A stretch of 64,000 nt of DNA from RYN-230 sp963834515 (lineage in GTDB: Bacteria > Actinomycetota > Actinomycetes > Streptosporangiales > Streptosporangiaceae): assembly GCA_963834515.1 (NCBI GenBank), contig CAWICB010000007.1, positions 1,612,001-1,676,000 of the forward strand. The letters are read 5' to 3'. How positions within the stretch are numbered: position 1 is the stretch's first letter; each line of letters begins with the position of its first letter. This document shows positions 1 to 8,570 of this stretch, piece after piece. A model generated the notes under the pieces. The model did not search any database. It was not told where the DNA came from and saw only the letters and a list, made by a program, of their open reading frames with translations. A program made the translations under genes and the position numbers.

Positions 1-121
1 CGGGCCCGGGACACGGATCAATGAATCATGTCTTGACCAAATTTCACCCCCGAATGCGGCGGGCCCTATGCGCCGGGCGGACACGGCACGCGCTTCCCGC
101 CATACTGAGCAGGTGGCGGAA

Positions 122-2092
122 ATGGAAATTCTCCCGGAAACAGCGCCACCGCCCGCCTCGGGGGCACCTCGCTGGCACCGCTTCCTGACGCCATGGCGCT
201 CGCCCGCGGATCAGCCCGGCTGGGCCCGGCCCGCACTGCTCGTCATCGCCGCCGTCGCGGCAGTCGCGTACGGCTGGGGAATGGCCGGCGCCAGCGTCGA
301 GCCGTTCTACGGCGCGGCGGCCCGCAGCATGGCGGAAAGCTGGCACGACTTCATCTTCGGGGCCTTCGATCCAGCCGGGACCGTCACGGTCGACAAGCTG
401 CCTGGCGCGCTCTGGGTGCAGGCCCTGTCGCTGCGGGTCTTCGGCTTTCACATCTGGGCCCTGGTCCTGCCGCAGGTGATCGAGGGCGTGCTCACCATCC
501 TGGTGCTGTACCGGGCGGTCCGCCGGCTGGCCGGGCCTGCGGCCGGCCTGATCGCCGCGGCGGTGCTCGCCGTCACCCCCATCACGGTGCTGCTGAGCCG
601 CGGCAACGTATCGGACTCACTGCTGATCCTGCTGCTGGTGCTCGCCGCCGACGCCACGTCCGCCGCGCTGCTCACCGGGTCGCTGCGGCAGCTGCTGCTG
701 GCCGGCGTCTGGGTCGGCCTGGCGTTCCAGGCCAAGATGATCCAGGCCTGGCTGGCCCTGCCCGCGCTGGCCGCCGCCTACCTGCTCGCCGGGCCCGCGG
801 CGAAACTGCGTACCCGGTGCGCGCACGTCGCGCTGGCCGGGCTGGTCACCGCCGTGGTCTCGCTGGCCTGGATGACCGCGGTCTCGCTGGTCCCGTCCCA
901 GGACCGGCCATACGTGGACGGCAGCGCGAACGACTCGGTGTACACCCAGGTCTTCGACTACAACGGCCTGGGCCGGCTCACCGGGCACTGGGTGAGCGTC
1001 GCCGGGCCGCCGCCCTCGCCGCTGGTGGTCGCGGCCAAAGAGAGCGGGCGGTCGCTCACCGCCGAGACCATAGGCATCAAGCCGGGCTGGCACCGGCTGC
1101 TGGCCGGACCGTTCGCGGCCGGCAGCGGCTGGCTGCTGCCCGCGGCCGTGGCCGGCACGCTGGGCGTGCTCATCTCCCGGCGCCGAAGGGGCAGGCGCGA
1201 CCCGCTGCGCGCCGCCGTCGTGCTGTGGGGCGGCTGGTGGCTGGTTCTCGCGATCTTCTTCAGCGTCGGCACCTACCTGAACTCGTACTACGTCGCGGCG
1301 CTCATCCCCGCGGTCGCCGCGCTGTGCGGCACCGGCATCGCCGCGTGCGGGCCGCGCCCCTGGCCGGCCAGGGTGCGCCTGCTCGTCGCCGCGACGGTGC
1401 TCGGCTGCGTCGGCTACGGCGCCTACCTGATGTCCGGGACGGCATCCGGCCCGGTCGTGCTCACCCTGGTAGCGCTGGTCGTGGCGGCCGCCGCCGCCGC
1501 CCAGCTGCTGCTGCCCGCGTCAGGCCAGGGCGGGCACCTGACCGCGCTTGCGTTCGCCGCCGCCGCCGTGCTGCTGCTGCCCGCGGCGGCGTCCGTGAGC
1601 TCCGTCATCCACGGGCTGGGCCCGTTTGACACCCCGTTCGAGTCACCGGAGACCGCGCACCATAACCAGGCTCTGGCCGCCGCCGCGCCCGCCCTCACCC
1701 GGGCCGTCCACCGGCTGGAACTCCGGACGCCACCCGGTGCCGCCCTGTTCGGCACCGACACGTCCGGGCTCGCGGCGAACTACATCCTGTACAGCGGCCG
1801 GGAGGTGCTGCCCATCGGCGGCTTCCTCGGCAACGTGCCCGCCCCGACGCTGGCCACGTTGCGGGCCGACATCAGCCGCGGCTACGTGCGGGGATTCGTG
1901 CTGCCAGTGTCACCGCCGGGCCCAGACCCCCGGGTGCGGTGGATCGAGTCGCACTGCACCAGGCAGCCCCCGCCCCCGAACCGCCGCCCAGTCCCGTACG
2001 CGAACTTCTTCTGCGGACTCGGGCAGGTCCTCCGGCCGATCACGGCCCGAGCACCCGGACCACGCATTGAGACCGCCCCTAACCCGCGGTGA
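122..2092 (+). CDS. GT39/PMT-family membrane glycosyltransferase
   Basis: This is a polytopic membrane protein of about 656 residues with roughly a dozen hydrophobic helices. It fits the ArnT/protein-mannosyltransferase (GT39) superfamily, which transfers sugars from polyprenyl-phosphate donors on the outer face of the membrane. After the first helix comes a loop with the DKLPGALW motif typical of actinobacterial GT39 proteins. A helix pair ending in GLAFQAKMIQAW matches the family's second conserved block. The C-terminal 150 residues form a soluble extracytoplasmic domain. An in-frame ATG at 68 lies further upstream, but the first 18 residues look non-coding, so ATG 122 is preferred; neither start has a strong ribosome site. 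It overlaps the 3' end of the convergent GntR gene. Acceptor and sugar are unknown. Confidence 0.8.
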   Translation: MEILPETAPPPASGAPRWHRFLTPWRSPADQPGWARPALLVIAAVAAVAYGWGMAGASVEPFYGAAARSMAESWHDFIFGAFDPAGTVTVDKLPGALWVQALSLRVFGFHIWALVLPQVIEGVLTILVLYRAVRRLAGPAAGLIAAAVLAVTPITVLLSRGNVSDSLLILLLVLAADATSAALLTGSLRQLLLAGVWVGLAFQAKMIQAWLALPALAAAYLLAGPAAKLRTRCAHVALAGLVTAVVSLAWMTAVSLVPSQDRPYVDGSANDSVYTQVFDYNGLGRLTGHWVSVAGPPPSPLVVAAKESGRSLTAETIGIKPGWHRLLAGPFAAGSGWLLPAAVAGTLGVLISRRRRGRRDPLRAAVVLWGGWWLVLAIFFSVGTYLNSYYVAALIPAVAALCGTGIAACGPRPWPARVRLLVAATVLGCVGYGAYLMSGTASGPVVLTLVALVVAAAAAAQLLLPASGQGGHLTALAFAAAAVLLLPAAASVSSVIHGLGPFDTPFESPETAHHNQALAAAAPALTRAVHRLELRTPPGAALFGTDTSGLAANYILYSGREVLPIGGFLGNVPAPTLATLRADISRGYVRGFVLPVSPPGPDPRVRWIESHCTRQPPPPNRRPVPYANFFCGLGQVLRPITARAPGPRIETAPNPR

Positions 2093-2840
2093 GGTGCTCG
2101 GCCATGGCCTGGTGGTGGGCCAGCACGGCCGCCTGGGCAGCGTCGGCATCCCGGGCCAGGACGGCGGCGGCGATCGGCTCGTGCAGCTCCCAGTGCCGGG
2201 CCGGCCCGGTGCCGCGCAGCCACGGCGGCACTGACTCGCTGTCCACCCAGCCCCGGAGCTGATAGGCCAGCAGCGCGCTGTGCACGCTCTCGTAGATCGC
2301 CGCCAGGTAGGGGTTGCCCGCGCCGCGGACCACCGCGGCGTGGAACACGGTATCCGCCGCGACCAGCTCAGACGTGCTGCCCACCGCGTCGTGCAGCTTG
2401 CCCAGCGCCGACCGGATGCGGCCGGCTTCCGGGGCGGCCAGGGCAGGCTCCCGGGTGGCTGCCTCCCCGGCGCCGATGCCCTCCAGCCACAGCCGGAGCT
2501 GGAGCAGGTGGCTGGCCGACGTAGTGTCCAGGTCGAGCATCAGGGTGACCGACGCGGCCACCATGACCTCCGGCCGCCGGACCACGTATGCGCCGGACCC
2601 GTGCCGGATCTCCACCAGGCCCATCAGCGACAGGCTGCGCAGCGCCTGGCTGACCGTGGGCCGGCTGGCCCCGAACCGTTCCGCCAGCTCACGCTCGGGT
2701 GGCAGCCGGGCCCCGGCCGCGATCCGCTCGCTGATGATCAGGCCGCGGATCTGTTCCGCGACCGAGTCGGCCCGCCTGGCCGTGCTGACCGGCCCGATCC
2801 CGGCCAGCGTCACCGCATCCGGGCGGCGCTGCTGCGTCAT
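2079..2840 (-). CDS. GntR-family (FadR subfamily) transcriptional regulator
   Basis: The N-terminal winged helix reads AEQIRGLIISERIAAGARLP, followed by ERELAERFGASRPTVSQALR, the classic GntR DNA-binding signature. The C-terminal 150 residues are helical and match an FCD-type effector domain, so this is a FadR/VanR-type regulator that probably binds a small carboxylate or sugar acid. The start at MTQQRR is chosen because the 11 extra upstream codons run into the divergent promoter. The gene is divergent from the split transketolase operon with a gap of only 40 bases, so it most likely controls that operon and itself. The ligand cannot be read from sequence. Confidence 0.88.
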   Translation of the reverse strand: MTQQRRPDAVTLAGIGPVSTARRADSVAEQIRGLIISERIAAGARLPPERELAERFGASRPTVSQALRSLSLMGLVEIRHGSGAYVVRRPEVMVAASVTLMLDLDTTSASHLLQLRLWLEGIGAGEAATREPALAAPEAGRIRSALGKLHDAVGSTSELVAADTVFHAAVVRGAGNPYLAAIYESVHSALLAYQLRGWVDSESVPPWLRGTGPARHWELHEPIAAAVLARDADAAQAAVLAHHQAMAEHLTAG

Positions 2841-2880
2841 GCCGTTGACACTACTGCAGAGGCAAAGTGACAATGTGGCT

Positions 2881-3720
2881 ATGCCACTTGGGACACGGAT
2901 GTCGGATCCCAGGGCCAGCTGGGCGGTGCCCGACCCGGCCCGGCTCGCACTGCGGATCCGGCTCCGGGCGGTGCAGATGGTGGCGCCGCAGGGCTTCGGC
3001 TATCTCGGCCAGGCGCTGTCGTCGGCCGAGGAGGTGGCGGCGCTGTTCGCGGTGGCCCGGCCGGGCGTGGACCGGATCGTCTGCTCCCCCGGCCACTACG
3101 TGATCGCGTTCTACGCGGCGGCGGCCGAAGCCGGCCTGCTGCCCGCCGAGACGCTGGCCTCCTACGGGCAGGACGGGTCGGCACTGGAGGCGATCGGCTC
3201 TGAGCGGTCGCCAGTCCTGGACTACGTGTGCGGGTCGCTGGGCCAGGGCCTGTCCGCGGCGGCCGGGTTCGCCCTGTCCAGCCGGCTGCACGGCCGGGAC
3301 ACCCGGACGTTCGCACTGGTCAGCGACGGCGAGCTGGAAGAAGGCCAGGTATGGGAGGCAGCCATGTTCGCCGCGCACCATCGGCTGTCCGGGCTGACTG
3401 TGCTGCTGGATGCCAACAACTCCCAGGTCGACGGGCCGGTGGACGGCGTCACCACGATCGAGCCGATCGCGGCCAAGTGGGCCGCGTTCGGCTGGGGCAC
3501 GGCCGAGGTGGACGGGCACGACGTGGCCGCGGTGGCCCAGGCCCTGACCGCCGCCCAGCTGAGCACCAGGCCGTCCGTGGTGATCGGCCGCACCTCGACC
3601 CGGCACGGCCTGGACTGCCTGCCGCCCGATGCCGACGGGCACTTCATCACGCTGCCCGCCGGCCTGGCCGCCACCGCGGTCCGTGAGCTGACCACCCGGC
3701 TGGAGCAGGCCGGTGCGTGA
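2881..3720 (+). CDS. Transketolase, N-terminal (TPP-binding) subunit
   Basis: About 280 residues cover only the pyrophosphate-binding half of transketolase, the usual length of the N-terminal subunit in split enzymes. The thiamine-diphosphate/Mg motif is visible as SDGELEEGQVWEAAMFAAHH followed by LLDANNSQVDG. The conserved GSLGQGLSAAAG block, which closes over the cofactor, precedes it. The next gene encodes the other half and overlaps it by 8 bases, so the two should form a heteromeric enzyme moving two-carbon ketol units between sugar phosphates. An open frame extends far upstream to 2314, but that part is the shadow of the divergent GntR gene. ATG 2881 is the best start, with ATG 2899 as alternative. 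Split transketolases also include apulose-4-phosphate transketolases, so the substrate is open. Confidence 0.9.
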   Translation: MPLGTRMSDPRASWAVPDPARLALRIRLRAVQMVAPQGFGYLGQALSSAEEVAALFAVARPGVDRIVCSPGHYVIAFYAAAAEAGLLPAETLASYGQDGSALEAIGSERSPVLDYVCGSLGQGLSAAAGFALSSRLHGRDTRTFALVSDGELEEGQVWEAAMFAAHHRLSGLTVLLDANNSQVDGPVDGVTTIEPIAAKWAAFGWGTAEVDGHDVAAVAQALTAAQLSTRPSVVIGRTSTRHGLDCLPPDADGHFITLPAGLAATAVRELTTRLEQAGA

Positions 3721-4717
3721 GCCGCCCTACCCGGTCGCGCTGAAGCCGTACGGGCAGGCGCTGGCCGACCTGGCCCGGCACCGGCCCGAGGTGGTCTGCC
3801 TGAGCGGTGACCTCACCCGGCAGTGCGAGGTCGACTTGTTCCAGGCCGAGTTCCCGGACCGGTTCATCCAGGCCGGCATGGCCGAGGCCAACATGATGGG
3901 GGTGGCCGCCGCGCTGGCCCGCAGCGGGCATCTCCCGTTCGTGCACACGTTCGGCGTGTTCGCCACCCGGCGGCCGCTAGACCAGATCATCAGCGCCATC
4001 GGCTACCCGCGGCTGCCGGTCCGGATCATCGGCTTCATGCCCGGCCTCTCCAGCCCGGGCGGGCCAAGCCATCAGGCCATCGACGACGTCGCGCTGATGC
4101 GTACGGTACCCGGGATGACCGTGCTCGACGTGGCCGACGCGGTGGAGGCCCGGCAGGTCTGCGCAGCCATCGCCGACCTGCCCGGGCCGGCGTACGTCCG
4201 GCTCAAGCGCGGCGAGGTCCCGGTCATGTTCGGTGACGATCATGTGCTGTCGCTGGACCGGGCCCAGGTGCTCAGCCGCGGCGGCGACGCGGCCCTGTTC
4301 GCCAGCGGCATGATGCTGGCCCCGGCACTGGCCGCGGCGAACGTGCTCCGCGGGCAGGGCGCCGCGGTGTCGGTGGTGAACGTCCCGGTGCTGAAGCCCC
4401 TGGACACCAGCACCGTGCTCGACGTGGCCACGGCCGCGGGGGTGGTGCTGACCGCAGAGAACCACCTGGTCAGCGGCGGGCTCGGCACGGCTGTGGCCGA
4501 GGCGCTGGCCGAGGCCGGGCTGGGCCGCCCACTGCGCCGGATCGGGCTGCGGGACACGTTCGCCGAGGGGGCACGCAGCGCGGGCTACCTGTTCGGCCGG
4601 TACGGCCTGTCCGCCCAGTCCATCGTGGCCACCGCCTGGCAGGCCCTGGGCCGCCCCGGGCCGGTGCCTGAGGTCCGGCTGCCCGCCGCCGACCCCGGCG
4701 AGTACGCGCCGGTCTGA
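3713..4717 (+). CDS. Transketolase, C-terminal subunit
   Basis: The product of 334 residues carries the pyrimidine-binding and C-terminal transketolase domains. The motif AGMAEANMMGVAAALA contains the catalytic glutamate that activates thiamine diphosphate, and HTFGVFATRRPLDQI follows as in the family. It begins with GTG inside the last codons of the N-terminal subunit (8-base overlap), implying translational coupling and stoichiometric assembly. It is followed 49 bases later by the M24-fold gene, with a good AGGAGAG ribosome site between them. The three genes look like one operon facing the GntR regulator. No sugar kinase, isomerase or transporter is adjacent, so the pathway cannot be assigned. 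Confidence 0.9.
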   Translation: MREPPYPVALKPYGQALADLARHRPEVVCLSGDLTRQCEVDLFQAEFPDRFIQAGMAEANMMGVAAALARSGHLPFVHTFGVFATRRPLDQIISAIGYPRLPVRIIGFMPGLSSPGGPSHQAIDDVALMRTVPGMTVLDVADAVEARQVCAAIADLPGPAYVRLKRGEVPVMFGDDHVLSLDRAQVLSRGGDAALFASGMMLAPALAAANVLRGQGAAVSVVNVPVLKPLDTSTVLDVATAAGVVLTAENHLVSGGLGTAVAEALAEAGLGRPLRRIGLRDTFAEGARSAGYLFGRYGLSAQSIVATAWQALGRPGPVPEVRLPAADPGEYAPV

Positions 4718-4766
4718 CGCCCTGCCCACGCAGCCGCAAAAATCCCAGCGCAGAGGAGAGCCGCCG

Positions 4767-6062
4767 ATGACCGCCTTCTACTCAGCCTCGGGCCAGTCCA
4801 CGCCCATCGCCTCACCGGGCGCGGTGCTCGGCGTGGACTGGGAGCAGCGGGTCGACTTCGCCCGGCTGCGCAGCCAGCGCATCGCCCGGGTGCAGGCCGC
4901 CCTGGACCAGTCCGAGCTGAGCGCGCTGATCTTGTTCGACATGAACAACATCCGCTACACCACCGCGACGCACATCGGGAACTGGGCCCGGGACAAGTTC
5001 TTCCGCTGCGCGCTGGTGATGCGCGGCCACGAGCCGATCCTGTGGGACATCGGCTCGTCGGCCCGTACCCACCAGCGGTACGCCCCGTGGTACGGCCAGC
5101 AGAGCTGGCAGGCGGGCATTTCCAGCTGGCGCGGCTCCATCCCGGAATACGTCGGCGTGGAGGCGGGCAACGCGGCCCGGCTGGCCGGGCTGCTGCGCGA
5201 CGCCGGCCTGGCCGGCGGCCCGGTCGGGGTGGATGTCGTCGAACTGCCGGTGCTGCGGGCGCTGGAACGAGAGGGCCTGCGGATCGAAGACGGCCACGGG
5301 CTCATGCAGGATGTCCGGTCCATCAAGACCGCGGACGAGGTCGCGCTGCTCGATCACGCGGCCGCCCTGGTCGACGGGGCCTACGAGGAGCTGTACCGCG
5401 AGCTCCGGCCTGGCATCCGGGAGAACGACTGTGTGGCGCTGGTCAACCGGTACCTGTACGAGAACGGGTCGGAAGAGGTGGAGGCGGTCAACTCCATCTC
5501 CGGCGAGCGGTGCAGCCCGCATCCGCACGTGTTTTCCGACCGGCTGATCCGGCCCGGTGACACGGCCTACTTCGACATCATCCACGCGTTCAACGGCTAC
5601 CGGACCTGCTACTACCGGACGCTCAACGTGGGCAGCCCGACCCGGGCCCAGCGCGAGGCCTACCGGCGGGCCCGCGAGTTCATGGACAACGCGATCGGCG
5701 AGATCCGGCCGGGAGCGACGTCGGCCGACGTGGTCCGCCACTTCCCGGCCGCGCAGGAGTTCGGGTTCAGCACTGAGGAGGAGGCGTTCGGCCTGCAGTA
5801 TTGCCATGGCCTGGGGCTGTCCAACTGGGAACGCCCGCTGATGAGCCGGTATCACTCGTTCGAGCACCCGGTCGGGCTGAGCGAGGGCATGGTGTTCGCC
5901 ATCGAGACGTACTGGCCGACCCCGGACGGCTCGTCGGCCGCGCGGATCGAGGAGGAAGTAGTGGTCACCGAGGGCGGCTGTGAGCTGCTGACCCGGTTCC
6001 CGGCCGACCAGCTGTACGTGGCGGGCACCCGGTACTGGGCCGGCGCCGACCTGCCCGGTTAG
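4767..6062 (+). CDS. M24-family (pita-bread) peptidase-like protein with altered metal site
   Basis: The 431-residue product has the creatinase N-domain plus the pita-bread catalytic domain of Xaa-Pro dipeptidases, creatinases and DddP-type lyases. Four of the five usual metal ligands are recognisable: Asp270 in GDTAYFDI, His347 in YCHGLGLS, Glu380 in FAIETYWP and Glu395 in ARIEEEVVVT. The second Asp, expected 11 residues after the first in a G-Y-x-S-D-x-x-R-T context, is Cys281 (GYRTCYYRT). The protein therefore either binds one metal or does different chemistry. A clear AGGAGAG ribosome site precedes ATG 4767. It is third in the transketolase operon, so it may act on a compound of the same pathway rather than on peptides. 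It overlaps the convergent histidine kinase by 4 bases. Confidence 0.82.
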   Translation: MTAFYSASGQSTPIASPGAVLGVDWEQRVDFARLRSQRIARVQAALDQSELSALILFDMNNIRYTTATHIGNWARDKFFRCALVMRGHEPILWDIGSSARTHQRYAPWYGQQSWQAGISSWRGSIPEYVGVEAGNAARLAGLLRDAGLAGGPVGVDVVELPVLRALEREGLRIEDGHGLMQDVRSIKTADEVALLDHAAALVDGAYEELYRELRPGIRENDCVALVNRYLYENGSEEVEAVNSISGERCSPHPHVFSDRLIRPGDTAYFDIIHAFNGYRTCYYRTLNVGSPTRAQREAYRRAREFMDNAIGEIRPGATSADVVRHFPAAQEFGFSTEEEAFGLQYCHGLGLSNWERPLMSRYHSFEHPVGLSEGMVFAIETYWPTPDGSSAARIEEEVVVTEGGCELLTRFPADQLYVAGTRYWAGADLPG

Positions 6063-7063
6063 CCGTCCGCCGTCAGCACGAGCCGGAACTCGCTGCCCGC
6101 GCCGGGCTGGCTGTCCACCTCGATGCGCGCGTTCAGCGACTGCGCCGCCCGGCGGGCGATGGCCAGGCCCAGCCCGGAACCGCCGGTGGCCCGGTCCCGG
6201 GCCTCATCGACCCGGTACAGCCGGTCGAAGATGCGCTCCAGGTGCCCGGGCGCGATGCCGATGCCGGTGTCGCGCACCGCGATCACGGTGCCGGGCCGGC
6301 GCCGCTGGGCCACGATCCGGACCCGGCCGCCGGATGGCGTGTACCGGATGGCGTTGGACACGAAGTTGTTCACCACCGCGTCGATGAGCCGGGGATCGGC
6401 CAGCACCGGCAGCTGCTCCGCGCACACCACCAGCGTGACCCCGGCGTCGTCCGCGGCCAGCCGGAACCGCTGGGCGGTCTCGGCGCACAGCACGGCGATG
6501 TTCACCTGCTCCTGGCGGACACTCTCGGCCAGTTCCAGCCGGTGCAGGTGCCGCACGTCGTCCAGCAGCTGCTGCAGCCGGGCGCACTCGTGCACCACGA
6601 TGGTGGCCGCCTCGGCGCGCTCGGCGGCGGTCCGGGCGGCGTGATCGACCAGGGCCAGCGCGAATCCGGACACCGCGCTGAGCGGGGTGGCGATCTCATG
6701 GGCCAGGTCGGCCAGGAACCGCTTCTGCTCGGTGTCGGCCTGCTGGAGCTGGGCCGCCATGCCGTCAAACGCCCGGCTCAGGTGCGCGAACTCCTCCGGG
6801 CCGGAGATCCCCATCCGGGCCGAGAGGTCCCCGGTGGCCAGCTGGTCCGCGGTCTCGATGGCCCGGGTCACCGGCTGGCGGACGGTGCGCACCAGCACGG
6901 TGGCGGCCAGCCAGGCCTCGCCGATGAGCAGCACCGCGGCCAGGCCGGCCAGCCCGGCCTGATGCGGGCTGGTGTAGGCCGCCCCGGCCGCGATGGTGAC
7001 CGCCGCGGTGACCACCATGGCCACCAGCAGCCACACCCGGAGTGAGGTCAGCCGGTCAAGCAT
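6059..7063 (-). CDS. Two-component sensor histidine kinase
   Basis: The 334-residue membrane kinase has two N-terminal transmembrane helices (about residues 10-30 and 36-58) with only a very short external loop, so it probably senses an intramembrane signal. A HAMP linker (about 60-110) follows. The dimerisation domain has phospho-acceptor His122 in AHEIATPLS, and the ATPase domain shows NNFVSNAIRYTPSGG (N box), DTGIGIAP and GSGLGLAIA. The H-box has HEI where most family members have HEL. It follows the response regulator with an 8-base overlap, so the two are co-translated. Downstream it runs 4 bases into the M24 gene. Confidence 0.93.
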   Translation of the reverse strand: MLDRLTSLRVWLLVAMVVTAAVTIAAGAAYTSPHQAGLAGLAAVLLIGEAWLAATVLVRTVRQPVTRAIETADQLATGDLSARMGISGPEEFAHLSRAFDGMAAQLQQADTEQKRFLADLAHEIATPLSAVSGFALALVDHAARTAAERAEAATIVVHECARLQQLLDDVRHLHRLELAESVRQEQVNIAVLCAETAQRFRLAADDAGVTLVVCAEQLPVLADPRLIDAVVNNFVSNAIRYTPSGGRVRIVAQRRRPGTVIAVRDTGIGIAPGHLERIFDRLYRVDEARDRATGGSGLGLAIARRAAQSLNARIEVDSQPGAGSEFRLVLTADG

Positions 7064-7730
7064 CGGCTTCCAGCCGGTAGCCGACGCCGCGCAGCGTCGA
7101 GATACGCAGCGCGCCGCCGAGCTTGCGGCGCAGGCCGACGATGTGCACGTCGATGGTCTTCTCGGTCACGAACCGGGACCCCCAGACCTCATCGAGCAGC
7201 TGGTCCCGGGTGTAGGCCCGGCCCGGGCTGGCCAGCAGCGTCTCCAGCAGGTCGAACTCCCGGCGGGTGAGCTCGATCGCTTCGCCCCGGACGGCGCAGC
7301 GCCTGGCCCGCCGGTCCAGCTCGACTACCCCGACCCGCAGCGCCGCGGCGTCCGCGCCGAACCCGCGCGCCCGGCGGAGCTGGGCCCGGACCCGGGCTAC
7401 CACCTCGTGGGCCAGGAACGGCTTCAGCACATAGTCGTCGGCACCGATCTCCAGCCCGGCCACCCGGCTGGCCTCCTCGCCGCGCGCGGTCAGCAGGATG
7501 ATCGGGATCGAGGAGTTCCGCCTGGCCTGCCGGACCACCTCGAAGCCGTCCACCTCGGGCAGCATCACGTCCACGATGGCCAGGTCGATATCACCACGGC
7601 GCAGCGCCGCGAGGGCCTGGGCGCCGGTGCTCGCCTCCTGCACCGCGAAGCCCGCCTGGCCCAGGTACAGGCGCATCAGCCGGCGCAGGGACAGCTCGTC
7701 GTCGACGACCAGGATCCGTGCCGCGTTCAT
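7056..7730 (-). CDS. OmpR/PhoB-family response regulator
   Basis: This is a standard 224-residue regulator. The receiver domain has the acidic pair DD (10-11), phospho-acceptor Asp54 in AIVDVMLPE, Thr81 and Lys103 in DDYVLKPF. The C-terminal winged helix contains LTRREFDLLETLLASPGRAY and ends in TLRGVGYRLE. All residues needed for phosphorylation are present. The start codon directly abuts a tandem TTCACATG repeat with no obvious Shine-Dalgarno sequence, suggesting a leaderless or nearly leaderless transcript under autoregulation. The gene is divergent from the unknown protein/aldolase pair, a plausible target operon. Confidence 0.94.
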   Translation of the reverse strand: MNAARILVVDDELSLRRLMRLYLGQAGFAVQEASTGAQALAALRRGDIDLAIVDVMLPEVDGFEVVRQARRNSSIPIILLTARGEEASRVAGLEIGADDYVLKPFLAHEVVARVRAQLRRARGFGADAAALRVGVVELDRRARRCAVRGEAIELTRREFDLLETLLASPGRAYTRDQLLDEVWGSRFVTEKTIDVHIVGLRRKLGGALRISTLRGVGYRLEADA

Positions 7731-7732
7731 GG

Positions 7733-7748
7733 TTCACATGTTCACATG
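7733..7748. promoter_or_regulatory. Tandem TTCACATG direct repeat at the response-regulator start
   Basis: TTCACATG occurs twice head to tail at 7733-7740 and 7741-7748, and a third related half-site (GTTCATG) is formed by the start codon itself. OmpR/PhoB-type regulators usually bind direct repeats of this kind, so this is a candidate autoregulatory site. The 9- to 11-bp spacing typical of the family is shortened to 8 here. The rest of the divergent region contains an AT-richer stretch around 7771-7790 that could hold promoters for both directions. Confidence 0.4.
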
Positions 7749-7841
7749 CCCTCACCGTGCGCTGGCTAGTCCTTAACGGTTCCCTAATTGCGCGCTCGTA
7801 GCGTCCGGACCTGAACCCGGTCAGCCGAGGAGGTAGCGACC

Positions 7842-8570
7842 ATGTCTTCGCAGCAGCTGGTGGCGATCGGTGCGGAGCTGGGCGGCAGCACGCACCGGCC
7901 ACTGTCCGCCTCGACCGGAATCACCCGGCACGCGGTGCACGAGGTGCTCGACGCCGCTGAGCTGCTCATCCGCTACAAGGCGATCGCCCGGCTGAGCGGG
8001 CACCTGGCCGCCATGTGGCGGACGGTGTACCCGCACGCGGCGGGCCAGCCCGGGCCGGGCGGCCAGCTCCGCGCGGCGTGCCTGGCCCGGGCCCGCGAAC
8101 TCGAATGGGTCATGCGCGGGCTGGAGTGCCACCTGGCCGGGGAGATGTACGCGGCCGGCCTGGCCATGGCCGTGCCCGCGGCCCTGGCCCGGCACCTGGA
8201 CAGCTACTGGCCGGCCGAGCAGGCGCTGGTCACCTGGATCGAGGACGGGCTCGGCCCGGATGGCTGCGGCCAGCTGGCCCATGCGTACTGGCGCGCGCTG
8301 GGCCACGCGCCGACCCGGCCGCATCCGCGCTGCCCGCGTTCCGGGCCGCTGCGGCAGGCCGCGTTCTGGTGGCATGGCCGCTGGGACCGGCTGCTCGACG
8401 GGGTGGATTCACGGGCCGGCGTGGGCCGCGACTTCGCCCTGATCCTCGCGCAGCCCCCCGGCGGCCAGCCCGCATCCCGGGCCGGGGACAGCACCCTGGA
8501 TGCCCGCGGCGGCCAGCCCGCATCCCGGGCCGGGGACGGCACCGGCGCTGCCCCGGCGGGGCTGGGCTAG
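7842..8570 (+). CDS. Uncharacterised helical protein with repeated C-terminal tail
   Basis: I do not recognise this 242-residue protein. Its first 205 residues are predicted mostly helical and rich in Leu, Ala, Trp and His, with no signal peptide or transmembrane helix. An excellent GAGGAGG ribosome site precedes ATG 7842. The tail, from about residue 206, is a low-complexity segment in which GGQPASRAGD occurs twice, encoded by a 29-bp exact DNA repeat. The gene ends one base before the start of the aldolase homologue, so the two are co-translated. It is divergent from the two-component system and may belong to its regulon. A role with the aldolase-like protein is inferred only from position. 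Confidence 0.7.
   Translation: MSSQQLVAIGAELGGSTHRPLSASTGITRHAVHEVLDAAELLIRYKAIARLSGHLAAMWRTVYPHAAGQPGPGGQLRAACLARARELEWVMRGLECHLAGEMYAAGLAMAVPAALARHLDSYWPAEQALVTWIEDGLGPDGCGQLAHAYWRALGHAPTRPHPRCPRSGPLRQAAFWWHGRWDRLLDGVDSRAGVGRDFALILAQPPGGQPASRAGDSTLDARGGQPASRAGDGTGAAPAGLG
8461..8537. repeat. 29-bp direct repeat, 48-bp period, inside coding sequence
   Basis: A 29-base segment beginning GCGGCCAGCCCGC is exactly repeated at 8461-8489 and 8509-8537. The 48-bp period keeps the reading frame, so it duplicates ten residues of the tail of the preceding gene. It looks like a recent slippage or duplication event and may vary in copy number between strains. Confidence 0.85.

Noticed and set aside
7842..8570. 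Hemerythrin-like or metal-binding assignment for the unknown protein
   Set aside because: Histidines are scattered and do not form the H-x3-E/H-x2-E patterns of that family.
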